Shown piece by piece: positions 1-10,900 of a DNA stretch of 64,000 bases (its first letter is position 1; each line of letters opens with the position of its first letter). The position numbers were made by a program, and so were the translations under genes. Source of the stretch: Anolis sagrei (Eukaryota; Chordata; Lepidosauria; Squamata; Anolidae); contig NC_090022.1 of NCBI RefSeq assembly GCF_037176765.1, forward strand, positions 76,447,209 through 76,511,208, in the 5' to 3' direction. A model generated the notes under the pieces. It did no database searches. It was not told the DNA's origin and saw nothing but the letters and a program-made list of their open reading frames with translations.

Positions 1-199
1 AAAATTATTCATAACAGAACAGTGAGTGGGCTGCATGTACAGAATAAAATACTAAGGCTAAAAACACAGCTAAAAACACGGGGTGAGACAACAATGGAGC
101 AGATTATTTGTGGGGGAGAAACTCTTCCTGAATGGAAATGAAAGGAGCCTTCGTACAGAAGGGGAGGGGATATGAACTAAAGACAGATGTTGAGGAATA

Positions 200-372
200 A
201 CAGCAATATGGGATGATATGATTAATCTCCAAAAGTGCAGCGGAAGAGCCAGGTTTTGAGATTCTTCTTAAAACTTTCTAAAGTAGGGGCTCGTCTAATC
301 TCACAGGGCAATGTATTCCATAGTCGGGGAGCCACTGAGGAAAAGGCTCTCTCCCTTGTTCCCTAGCAGAGA
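200..372 (-). mobile_element. L2-like LINE fragment (end of RT ORF)
   Basis: Read on the minus strand, about 370-245 encodes the tail that ends L2-type reverse transcriptase ORFs: a VAPRLWNTLP-like motif followed by a charged SFKKNLKTWLF-like helix. Only the last part of the ORF and some 3' sequence is left, so this is a dead 5'-truncated copy. Confidence 0.6.
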
Positions 373-373
373 A

Positions 374-1500
374 ACAAAACATACATAATATAGGATAGAA
401 TCTAACAAGATTAAGAAAGATGCAAGGGACATGTATTGCATTTTTCTATTATGTTCTCTCCTATTCCCACAACTGTATACCGTAGATATGCTTTTTAGCC
501 TGAGGCTTTAATATAACTCTGTATTGTGTCTGAAGATGTGGGTTTATTATATCCATGAAAGTTCATGCTAAAATAAAAAGCTGTTTGAATAGTACTGTTA
601 CATTCAATTTTCTCTCTTCCTCATTTTAAGGATGTAATTAACATCTATGCATATTGCCTCATGTACAAACTTTCCTAAACCTGTATTGATAAATACTGTT
701 ACATTTAACTATTATCTCTTTAATATTTTCTAGCAATGGAAAATACATTACTTGGGCTTGCATTTCCCAACATAAACATCCATTTTGCACTTTCCAAGAC
801 TGGTAATGAAATGGAGCACACTGGAAATCCACACGTATCTGACTTTTCCAATACCTTTTGGAGTTTTAAAAAGCCCACAAATTCACATATACATTTGAAA
901 ATGCATTCAAATTGCTTTAGTTAAAGGAACAAATACACACAAAAATGTGTACATTAGAAAAATGCATGTCCATAGAATCTGAAAAAGACACACAAGATTA
1001 ATTTCTCATGGGAAAGAAAGAAAGTCTCATATACTACTAGTGAGCTTGCTTTGGGTTGTCGCGTGTCATACAGTGTATTTGATATCTATTATAATTCAGT
1101 GCTGTGAGTTAGGCAGGCTACTATTGTTTTCAGTATTACCACCTAGATCAAATATGGCTATGAATCCATTTTAATGTAATTCAGAGGAAGAATTATGTGC
1201 ATGGGATAGAGCACTAGCCAATCTATGTGAGCATCATGCTATCAGATAACTACATCAAGCTGGGATGAACCAACTGTGGGTTTATTGGATTTGCTTATTG
1301 TACTCCTAAAGTCCACTGAACAGGGCCTGGTACAGAATAATGGCTGTTGGTAGAGGAAAACGTAGTACAATACAAAATGATGTATTGGAATTACATGAAA
1401 TTACTATTTGGTTAGTTCACATGCTTACATATGAATGCACCAAAGAGAGGGGAGCAAGAGATATTGTTTTGATATTGTTATTTTTTATTGCTTATTGTGT
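374..1500. other. Intergenic stretch without recognised gene
   Basis: AT-rich DNA with only short chance reading frames. I see no splice-bounded coding exon and no RNA gene. The final part (about 1100 onward) may be the upstream portion of the L2-like 3' end that follows. Confidence 0.5.
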
Positions 1501-1636
1501 ATTTTCTGTTTTTGAGTTTATTTTAACTGTTTTGTCTTGATTATTGTTATTGCTTTTGTTTATTGATGTGCTGTAGGCTTGGCCTCATGTAAGCCGCACT
1601 GAGTCCCTTGGGGAGATGGTAGCGGGATACAAATAA

Positions 1637-1667
<31 letters not shown>

Positions 1668-1672
1668 GGAAC
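1500..1672 (+). mobile_element. L2-like LINE 3' end with (ATT)n tail
   Basis: Contains the recurrent squamate L2-type 3' signature: TAAGCCGC, then CTGAGTCCC..GGGGAGA, then ATACAAATAAA and an (ATT)n run. The same signature recurs near 18770, 27530, 33400, 39190 (plus) and 6360, 7490, 7990, 44500, 53480 (minus). Confidence 0.6.
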
Positions 1673-1825
1673 TAATTGGAGGGTTCATGCACTTAGACCC
1701 ATTATGCAATTTTGAGAAAGGTAGGAGGGTAGAGGGACATTACAATACCTCTGACTTATTGGTGTTTAACTAAACAGCAGAGCTGGGTGGCTTGGGGTCC
1801 TTTACTATTACACAATCATAGCACT

Positions 1826-1975
1826 ATGATCCCACTTTAACTGCCATGGCAACGTTCTATGGAATCCTGAATTTGCAACTGGGAGGATGGGATACTTTAA
1901 CCTCCTCTTCTAGAGAGTTCTCCTCTTGTCCCTCTGACCAAACGACAAATCCCACAATTCCATAGGATGCAGCCA
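1826..1975. repeat. Degenerate palindromic MITE (family F3)
   Basis: Carries CCACTTTAACTGCCATGG and ATGGAATCCTG on the left and AATCCCACAATTCCATAG on the right. These are arms of the palindromic family also seen at 34555-34858 and 43545-43705. The middle is diverged. Confidence 0.4.
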
Positions 1976-1982
1976 TAGTAGG

Positions 1983-2203
1983 ACTGAAGACTGACAGGTA
2001 GGCGGTTCGAATTCAGGGAGAGCATGGATGAGCTCCTTCCATCAGCTCCAGCTCCCTATGCAGGGACCTGAAAGAAGCCTCCCACAAGGATGGTAAAATC
2101 AAAACATCCAGGCAGCCCCTGGGCAACATCCTTGCAGACAGCCAATTCTCTCACACCAGAAGCAACTTGCAGTTTCTCAAGTCGTTCCTGACATGAAAAA
2201 AAA
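1983..2203 (+). mobile_element. Sauria-type tRNA-derived SINE, 5'-truncated
   Basis: Matches the 35971-36228 copy from the B-box region (GGTTCGAATTC) through the conserved body (GAAGCCTCCCACAAGGATGG, CCTGGGCAACATCCTTGCAG, TCTCACACCAGAAGCAACTT) to an A-rich tail near 2198. The tRNA head is lost. The body/tail is the part shared with BovB-type LINEs in this SINE family. Confidence 0.8.
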
Positions 2204-2720
2204 ATCATGCTATAACTGTGTAGAGTGAAAGCTCCCTTGGAAGTAAAAACAAAAGAAAAAAAACCTTCCCCATTAGATGGCACTGAGCCTTCTGGAAGCT
2301 CTAGCAACAGTGTAAATTCTGTGAAAACTTATTTTAGTCTGTGTCAAGTTAAGGCTTGAAGGAGCTGTTCAACTGCTGCAGTTACTGGGCACATTTCAAC
2401 AATTCACAGCTATCAAAAAGAAGGTCCCTACTGCCACCCAGCTCTGAGTTGCGATATTGCCTTGTTAGGTTGATATTCTCAGATTCTGGGCTGATTTACC
2501 TTTCTGTCCATTTCATAATCAGCTGGCTCAGAAATCTCCTGAACTTTGCTCTGTGAACCCATAAAGGCCTGACCTCTCATATCCATTATTTATTTATTTA
2601 TTATCCATGTCTGGCTCTGAAATATTAGAGAATGAGATGTAGCTGGCCTGGGTGGCAATTGACAGGATCACTTAGTACAGTAGATGCTGCAAGGTATCAT
2701 TGCCTTGGTTGTTCTGCCTG
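2204..2720. other. Stretch without recognised feature
   Basis: No coding exon or clear repeat boundary was seen; a short (TTTA)n run lies near 2588. Confidence 0.5.
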
Positions 2721-2869
2721 AGGTCTCTTCTACATTGCCATACAAAATCCAGATTATCTGCTTTGAACTGGATTATATGGCAGTGTAGACTCATATAATT
2801 CAGTTCAAAGCAGATAATGTGGGTTATCTGCTTTGATAATATGGATTATATAGCAGTGTAGAAGGATCT
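2721..2869. repeat. Palindromic MITE (family F4)
   Basis: Self-complementary element: CTTCTACATTGCCATA at the left end mirrors TATAGCAGTGTAGAAG at the right, with an inner ATCTGCTTTGAACTGGATTA repeated in both orientations. No coding capacity. It belongs to the most numerous MITE family in this window. Confidence 0.75.
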
Positions 2870-3309
2870 TGAGTCCTCAGAAGACAAGAGTATGCAAGTC
2901 CCTCTGCTCTCTAAGCTAAATTGGCATGATGAGGATACTGCCTCATCACCAGATCTGAAGTAAGATTCAGATGCTAATCCAGTTGAAGGAAGAATTTTTT
3001 TCAAAAAAAAAAAAATCTTCATATGTTCTTTTGCCCTAGGTAGCAAAATGTCATGAGTCAGTCCTGGCAACTACACTATGTCACTGCTTCTTAAAAGGTG
3101 GGTCCAACTGCAAATCCTTAGCTCAATGATGAGTTCTCAAAAAATTAGCAACAGTAAAAGTTCTCTGAATGCCACCTAGACATTTACATGACTCTGTTAG
3201 CAATAATGTATGGTGTTTATGGTGGACTCTACAGAAAATGTTTCAGTAGTACTTCATAAAAAGAAAAACCAGCCTGTTGAGCAAGCCTTGCAAATACCGA
3301 TTTATTATC

Positions 3310-3525
3310 AGTAAATCAGCTTGGAGAAGATAATGATGCTGGGAAAATGGAAGAAAAAAGGAAGAGGGGCCGACCAAGTTAAAGATGAATGGATGGTGTC
3401 CTTAAAGTGATTGGCTTGATCTTGAAGGAGCTGGGAGTGGCCACAGCCGACAAGGAGCTCTGGCATGGGCTGGTCCATGAGGTCACAAAGAGTCGGAAGT
3501 GACTGAATTACTAAACAACAGCAAT
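3310..3525 (+). mobile_element. RTE-BovB LINE 3' fragment
   Basis: Encodes, with stops, the end of the BovB reverse transcriptase (LKELGVATADKELW, then LVHEVTKSRK) followed by the ACTAAACAACA-type tail. The same segment is better preserved at 57592-58370. 5'-truncated and dead. Confidence 0.85.
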
Positions 3526-3770
3526 CAGTAAATTATGGTTTTTATACAAATTTTATATATACATCCAGCATTACGTAAAAATATTTTGGGGAGAAAGCAT
3601 GTAAAAAGTTTAAGAAGCCCTGCTCTGCGCAATCTCTTTCTACTAGACTTGCTTATCTATTGGTGAGTAGGATGAAATGCTTGAATGTGACCAATCTTGA
3701 GTCCCCTGTGGGGTAGAGAAAGGTGGGAAACAAACAGGCACCACTATCTGGACCACGGAGACTGCGTTGA

Positions 3771-3930
3771 AGGTCCCTCCCACACAGGCATATAACCCAG
3801 AATATCAAGGCAAAAAAATAAATAAATCCCACAATATCTGCTTTGAACTGAGTTATCCGAGTCCACACTGCCATATATTCCAGTTCAAAGCAGAAAATGT
3901 GGCATTTTATTCAGCTGTGTGGAAGGGGCC
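3771..3930. repeat. Palindromic MITE (family F4)
   Basis: GGTCCCTCCCACACAGGCATATAA at the left pairs with CAGCTGTGTGGAAGGGGCC at the right. The inner arms carry ATCTGCTTTGAACTGAGTTA and its complement. Confidence 0.75.
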
Positions 3931-4259
3931 ATACTTTCCTGTCATACAGATTCTGACAAAAGTCTGCCACACACACACAAAAAGGTGACCTATTTGATGT
4001 TGGGGGCATACTAGTCATTTCTGACTTTTGGTGAGCCTATTAACATTTAAAATATTAAAATTTTCTTTGCAAGATTTGTTCAGAGAGGTTGGCCTTTGTC
4101 TTCATGCATGAGCAATTGCAAAGAGATTCAACTTTAGGCTTTTAGGAGCTACATATCCTAATCATAACTCCAGTTTGGAGTCCACACAGCAAAAAGGGAG
4201 AGAAAATATGGAGCAAATTTCCCAATTTATTTTAGTTTCCTATGGGATTTCACCAGACC

Positions 4260-4700
4260 ACCTTCAAAAACCGTATATATAATCTCGAGATTATGGTGGC
4301 GGTAGTCGGGGCATCCTGTTGATATTCAAGAAGAAAGAAAGAGGGGATTTGGAAAAGAAAATCCTTTATGTTTTCGGATCTCACTCAGCGAGAAATGCAA
4401 ATGACGTCGGTTCTTATTGGCTGGATCTCTTTCGCCTTGCGCGCGCCCTCTTGGTTCCGAACCCGGAGAGGAGGCGTGGCCAAAGGTCTGGTCCGAAAAA
4501 GGGAGGGAGGGAGGGAGGGAGGCTCAAAGAGAGGGAATCGCGGCCCAAGAGATTTGGCCGCGTGAGGACGAGGGTGAGTAAGGGGCACCCGGGCGCCCTC
4601 TCTCCCTCCGTCCCTGCTGGAGGCTTGGTTTGGGAAGGGAGGGAAGAGGTGCTGTAACAATGCCTAGTCTTTGGCTGGATGGGTGAGTGCCTGGGCGGAG
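4260..4700 (+). promoter_or_regulatory. CpG-rich promoter and 5' noncoding exon of the SCAN-KRAB-ZNF gene
   Basis: A sharp switch from AT-rich to CpG-rich DNA. Seen in order: a TATATATAA motif (about 4274), an octamer ATGCAAAT (4395-4402) overlapping a CRE-like TGACGTC (4402-4408), an inverted CCAAT box ATTGG (4416-4420), then GC-rich sequence with a (GGGA)n tract (4500-4522). A consensus donor GTGAGT lies at 4574 after GAGGACGAGG, so a noncoding exon 1 ending at 4573 is likely. The next splice acceptor in line is that of the SCAN exon (6978). Transcription start is inferred, not shown. Confidence 0.6.
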
Positions 4701-4887
4701 GTGAGGGGGGAATGGCTGGGGGCAGGCCTTGCATCTTCTGCTTTTGGTGTGTGTGGCTCTCAGGCCCCATCTGACTATACTGCCATATGATGCACCTTGG
4801 AACTACATGATAGCGTGAGTGTAGATGCATTGCACTGAACTGCGTAATCTTAAATTTACACTGACCATGGACCTCATCACACTAGAG

Positions 4888-5022
4888 CAGTGGTTCTCAA
4901 CCTGTGGGTCCCCAAATGTTTTGGCCTTCAACTCCCAGAAATCCTAACAGCTGGTAAACTGGCTGGGATTTCTGGAAGTTATAGGCCAAAACACCTGGGG
5001 ACCCACAGGTTGAGAACCACTG
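4888..5022. mobile_element. hAT-type MITE (family F1), intact ends
   Basis: Begins CAGTGGTTCTCAACCTGTGG and ends with its exact reverse complement. It is flanked by the perfect 8-bp duplication CACTAGAG (4880-4887 and 5023-5030). Eight-base duplications and CAGTGG..CCACTG termini are typical of hAT elements. It splits the L2-like fragment that resumes at 5031. Confidence 0.9.
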
Positions 5023-5026
5023 CACT

Positions 5027-5265
5027 AGAGAATTGAAGTTGAATCCAGACAAGACAGAGGTCCTCTTGGTCAGTCGAAAGGCCGAACAGGGCATAGGGTT
5101 ACAGCCTGTGTTGGATGGGGTTACATTCTCCCTGAAGACGCAGGTCTGAAGCTTGGGAGTGATCCTGGACTCATTGCTGAGCCTGGAACCCCATGTCATG
5201 GCGGTGGCCAGGGGAGAATTTGCACAGTTAAAGCTTGTGCGCCAGCTGCACCCGTACCTTGGGAA
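5027..5265 (+). mobile_element. L2-like LINE RT fragment
   Basis: The plus frame reads LKLNPDKTEVLLVSRKAEQG, then SLGVILDS, then LEPHV..VARGEFAQLKLVRQL. This is the region after the YADD box of L2-type reverse transcriptases. One stop interrupts the otherwise long frame. The hAT MITE at 4888-5022 inserted at its 5' side. Confidence 0.75.
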
Positions 5266-5496
5266 GTCCTTTACAGTCACCCATTTTTAGATTCACAGTT
5301 TTGATTTATGCAGATTTGATTATTTACAGATTTTATTGAAAACGGCTGTTCTAGGAACCACTAGTTTGTTCTATTGTCAGCTTTCTCCACTTATGCTGGA
5401 GGACCTAAAGATTTCCAAGGAGAATGCCTCTCTAGGATTCTCTAGGTCCTCCAATGCAATTCTGTGTCCAGTTTCCAGTCAAAGTTTACCATACTA

Positions 5497-6009
5497 CAGG
5501 GGGAGGCAGCATAACTTCCTTTTTTAAAATGCACGCCATTCAGTCGGTTGAAGATGTAGCGGAGTGCTAGTGGTCTCGTTCGAGAGGTGGGAGTATAAAG
5601 TTTTGTCCTGACACAGTTCAGTCGCCATCATGCGTTGAGGAGTGTGCTTTTGCCGTTGAGGCCTACTTTTCGAGCAGATTTGGCCCCTTGTGATTTTTTC
5701 TATGGGTTTTTTTGAAATCCCGTGTTTATGTGAACTGTCCAAGGACCTTACAAGATTTAAAGACCAACCTCCAGGAAAAAATTGCCAACATAACACCTGC
5801 TATGTTGGCAAGAGTAATGAAAAACACAAGAAATCAGTTTACTCAGTGTATGGAGAATGGGGGACGTCACCTACCTAATTTGATCTTCAAAACTACGTAA
5901 AACAACACTTTAAGTATGCGCCTACATTATAATTTTTTTAAAAAAATTCTGATTTATACAATGGGTTTTATTAAGTTTTGAAAAAAGGAAGTTATGCTGC
6001 CTCACCCTG
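5497..6009 (+). mobile_element. mariner-like non-autonomous transposon, copy 1
   Basis: Flanked by TA; termini are CAGGGGGAGGCAGCATAAC and its complement ending CACCCTG. Inside are a start-region peptide (AVEAYFSS-like) and a C-terminal piece of a mariner transposase (KSRVYVN.PRTLQDLKTN, then CMENGGRHLPNLIFKTT). The catalytic middle is gone. Compared with the copies at 26540 and 56654 this one has a further small deletion next to the shared junction. Confidence 0.8.
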
Positions 6010-6296
6010 TATAATGCTGGAAGACTTAGGCATTCTTATATAAGTGTTCTCTCTGGTGAAAAAAAAAAGCAATTTCCTTATTTGTGTTTTTTTTCCCACT
6101 TTCATGGGGGTTCTATGCTCCTAACCCCAGCAAATGTGGAGGGCTGAGTATACATTTAGTATGGTGGAAGCTTTGAGAATGAAAATGGCATTTTATAAAT
6201 TCTATAGAGGGAAAGTTGTGGGAGTGGATGGTTAGAAAGGACTGACTGGAGAAGCAGAGGGAGGCTGCATATCCTGACTACAAAGGGAAGGAAATT

Positions 6297-6822
6297 CTAT
6301 TTATTTATTTATTTCTATCCCCGCCCTTATTTACAATATTTATATTCCACCCTTCTCACCCCGCAGGGGACTCAGGGCGGATTACAATGCGCATATACAT
6401 GGCAAATATTCAATGCCACAGACATACAACATATATAGACAGACACAGAGGCAATTTAACATTCCAGCTTTCCGGCTTCATGAGGGTATGCTTGATTCCG
6501 GCCACAGGAGGAACTGCCGCATCACTGTCCACTTGTGACACCAAATCCTTGGCGGAGTACTTCCTCATCCTTACGCACGCTGCTGGAAGGTTTTATGGTG
6601 TTGTAAATTAGTTAAATTAGCCTCCCTGCATAAAGAGGTATCTAAATTTCCTACTTGACAGATGCAACTGTCTTTCGGGCTGCATAGGTCAACAGCAAGC
6701 TAGACTATTAATGGTCGGATGCTTACTCCAACCCAGGCTGACTTCAAACTCGTGACCTCTTGGTCAGTAGTGATTTAATGCAGCTGGCTACTAACTAGCT
6801 GCATCACAGCCCTGTCCTTTGT
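6297..6822 (-). mobile_element. tRNA-type SINE with L2-like 3' end
   Basis: On the minus strand it runs from a tRNA-like head (about 6820) to an L2-type end (CGCCCTGAGTCCCCTGCGGG, then AAATAAATAAATAAAT). It aligns along its length with 7436-7911. L2-like tails let such SINEs be mobilised by L2 machinery. Confidence 0.5.
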
Positions 6823-6991
6823 GGCCTCTGGGAGAATGCCCATGCCCTTATCTGAATCTTCCCATCCCACCTTCTTTCTCTGAAGGAGGAGACATGGTCC
6901 CAAGCTGGAGTCCTCCATGTTTCTTCTCCCAAAGCTATAAGAATACTTAATCATTTATAATAATTCTTTGCTGTGACAGATTAGAGGGAGG

Positions 6992-7922
6992 ATGCCTTCT
7001 ACCTCACTGTATGGATCAAAGAGGGAGGACAAAGATTCATTTGGACCTGATGCAAAAAAAGGCATTGATGCCCCCAGGAGTGAAGGAGGTGACACTTTCT
7101 GGGAAAGAACTGTCCAGAAGATCTTGTGGGGTGACGTCAGCTCCGATGCGCAGTGCCAGCACTTCAAGCGGATCCGCTACCAGGAGTCCAAAGGGCCGCG
7201 GGAGGTCTGCAGCAGGCTCTTTTATCATTATCATCAGTGGTTGAAGCCAGAATCTCATACAAAAAGTCAAATCTTGGATCTATTGATTCTGGAACAATTC
7301 CTGAGCATCCTGCCACCAGAGCTGGGAAACTGGGTCAGAAAATGTGGAACTGAAACTTGTTCCCAGGCAGTAGCCTTGGCAGAAGGTTTCCTCCTGAGCC
7401 AGCCAGAAGAAGCGCAGCAGGTAAGAGCATGATAATAATACTTATTATGATAATAATAACAGCAACACTTTATTAATATTCCTCTCTGTTTCCCCGAGGG
7501 GACTCAGAACAGATAGGCAAACATTCAGTGGCTTTAATATAGTGGAATAACAATGACATACAAATACACAGAACAAATGTAAAGGCTTCCTCTTTCATCT
7601 CCGGGTTTCTGGAGGCGGTTCTCAACTCTGGCCACAGGGAGGTGCTCTTTTCCATTTCCAAGCCATTAAGCCTGTGTCCGTAGACACCTGCTGGTTGTGT
7701 TGCCAGCACGGCTGCATAGGCACATTTATTACCTTCTCGCCAAAGTGGTACCTATTGATCTACTCACATTTGCATGTTTTTGAACTGCTAGGTTGGCAAG
7801 AGCTAGGGTTAACAGCGGGAGCTCACCCTGACCCACAGCTTTGATCTGCCAAGCTTTAGGCAGCAGATTCAACAGTTCAACAGTTTAATCTGTTGCACCA
7901 CTGTGGCATGTTGTTGTTGTTG

Positions 7923-7962
<40 letters not shown>

Positions 7963-10900
7963 TATTATTATATTTATTTATACCTCACTCTATCTCCCCA
8001 AAGGGGACTCTCTTTCACAGATGTCTTTGTGAGTCTGTAGCTGTTTAACTAGTTTGAGCTCTTCACCCCACGTTTCTGTTGTGCTTCTACCTGTCCTTCC
8101 ATGTTCTGTCAAATGTGTCAATCCCTCACTCCGTTTACCGTCTTTTCACGATGATGACTCTCTCCTGCTGCTGCTAGATGTTAAGGCATTTCCCCAGTGA
8201 TCAATATTCTTAGCTCTTTTCTGACAGATTTTGAATCCCTTTCCCCTGGAAAGAAGCCATTGTGGTGGGAAGGTGGGAAAGGAGAAAATGGGTTAGTGAA
8301 AAACAGTCGCTATATCTTGAATGTTGGGAGGAATGTATGATCTGCAAATGAGGGGGGGGGGGGTGACTAATTATATTTGCATTCCACCTCCTGAATTGCT
8401 TTTGAACCATGTGCCTTGCTTTGAGGGGAATCAGGGTCATTTTGGCCTCATACACTAAAAACTTGCTGCATGCTCCCTGTGTGCTTAGTTTTCAGAAGAA
8501 ATTCCTCAGTTTTGAGGTAATTGTCAAGCCACCAATGTGGTGCCTGTGGGTTCAGTGCTGTTTTGGGGATTCTAGGGAATCTGTTCCTGGTCTCTGCCAT
8601 TGGGAAGCCTGTCACTAAGTGATTAAAATGTGAGGAAATATATTTTTCTTATTGGAAATACTTATCACACTTCTTTCTATCAGAGCACCCAAGGTGATGT
8701 GCAGGTAAAAGCATAATAATTTTTAAAAAACAAATCCAGAGACGCCACCCCAGATTTGAAGAACGGATATCTCTACCACTTGCCCATCTTTATCTTCAGA
8801 TCCTCTGTAGATGGGCATTCCATACTGCCATCACCCATTTCCTAACCTTCCCTAACATGTTTTTTCCTCTCTCTCATTTTTATTTTTTCACTTTCACTTT
8901 TCCTTGCTTTGACTCATTATCTTTCAGGTCAACCATCTCTCTATGGAAGTTGAGTCTGATTTTCCATTGGCAGAGAAGGTTCCATTGGACACCTGGCTGA
9001 GTCCTCAGTGGAGAAAGGCGATGCATGATGTGGTCAAAGGTGCTGCCTTGCAGGGTAAGGTTCACTTTGTAAGGGGGCTTTTGTTTCCTAGTTGTACTTA
9101 TATTCCAATCCTCTTTGTCTTTGACTTTGTATCTAAATCCTTGCAACAGTGATCTGTTTCCGTGGGTTGGAGTGAGGAAGAGTGAGTAGTCCAAGGTCTC
9201 CTGGTGAGTTTCGTAGCTCAGTGGGACAGGGAAAGTGGATTCTTAGTTCACCACCCCAAGCACTACATCTTTTTGTCTTATGAGAAATATCTGTGCATTG
9301 CTCTGCAGCATAAATCCTACCATCTTAACGGGGTACCATTGTATTTCCTAGGAATCGTTTAGGTGATTGTTTTGGGAATTGTCAATATTTGGATAAAAGA
9401 TCTGAGACTGCTATCTCTTGCTTCAACTCTCATTCAGGGACAGAAAAGATGTTGGCAACATGTACTCAGCCATCTCTTCTTCATTGTGGTGGAGTGGAAG
9501 CAGATCAGGTAAGGGAAAGGACTGTTGAGAAGACACAAAGGGAACTGTCTGGGTGAATCTGTTACTTACTGATACAGTCGAGTCTCACTTATCCAACATA
9601 AACGAGCTGGCAGAACGTTGGATAAGCGAAAATGTTGGATACTAAGGAGGGATTAAGGAAAAACCTATTAAATGTCAAATTACTTCACTATTTTACAAAT
9701 TAAGCTACAAAGCATCATGTTTTACAACAAATCAACAGAAAAAAACAGTTCAACACACAGTAACATTATGTAGCAATTACTGCATTTATTAATTTAGCAC
9801 CAAAACATTGCAATGTATTGAAACAGCTGTGGATGCAGGTGCGAGGCAGACTGTGTTGGATAATACAGAACGTTGGTTGAGTGAAGGTTGGATAAGTGAG
9901 ACTCTATCTCAAAACAGGGGGAGGGGTGAGTGGGATCATAGTTTCTTTTATTCTTGATGAAAGTAAATTATAGGGAATGTGTAACATCCTTCATATACAG
10001 GGTGGAAAGATGCTGACATTTTTAAAAAGGGAAAGTGACACATCCAGATACAGAGGTTATACACCCAGGTTCCACACATTGGATGTGGAAGTCTGAACAA
10101 TCTGGGGCTGAATCTCTGTGCATTCATCACATTAATTCTGAATTAGAGTTCTTACCATATTTCTGTGTAATTTTCTGTAATGGAAGAATGAGAGCAACTC
10201 ACAGATGATTTACTTCTATTCTCCTGGGCCTAAAACAATCTTTCCTTCTGTTTTTTTCTGGGGAGATGAAGAGCATAAGAAGGCTCTGCTGGCACAGACT
10301 GAAGGCTCCTTCCATCCAGCATCCTGTTTCCACAGTAGCCAGTTGTGTGTGTATATGCAGTTGACAAGCTCTCTCTCAATGTAGTTTCCCACAGCTGGTA
10401 TTTAAGGGTAGGCTGCCCCATGCCTGGCTCTGGAAAGTCACTACAAGTGCTAAGTGTCATTGTCTTCCTCTTGGAAGGCTGTGGAGTCATTGTGGGACTA
10501 GACATTGAAAACTGTAGTAAAGGACCATCCACTATAAGTAGTCTTCTGTTAGATAATCTTAATGCCAGCTGTGATCAGGAAATGCTTTTTTTTTTCATCC
10601 AGGCTCCAGTGATCTTTGAGGAGGTGGCTGTATCTTTCTCTGAGGAGGAGTGGGCCTTGCTGGATCCTGATCAGAGAGCCCTGCACAGGGAGGTCATGGA
10701 AGAGACCTGTAGGGTCATGGCTGCTCTTGGTGAGGTTCCCTTTTTTCCCGGTGCAGAAGAGTTTCTGTCTTTTCTGGATGTAGCTTTAGTTTGTTTTTCT
10801 TCATCCAACCCTTTACCTCATTCAGGCACTCATTTAGAGCCAACACACTATCCTTAGCTAAGGCTGCTTTCAAAGATATAGAGAAATATACTTGAGTGTC

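Noticed and set aside
4319-4830. Overlapping frames in the CpG-rich region near 4.4-4.8 kb as coding sequence
   Set aside because: They arise from GC-rich, low-complexity promoter sequence on both strands and match no protein family; a promoter with a noncoding exon fits better.
9948-10532. Extra ZNF exon between 9508 and 10603
   Set aside because: No frame with KRAB, SCAN or linker similarity and proper splice sites; exons 9438-9508 and 10603-10729 already join in phase.
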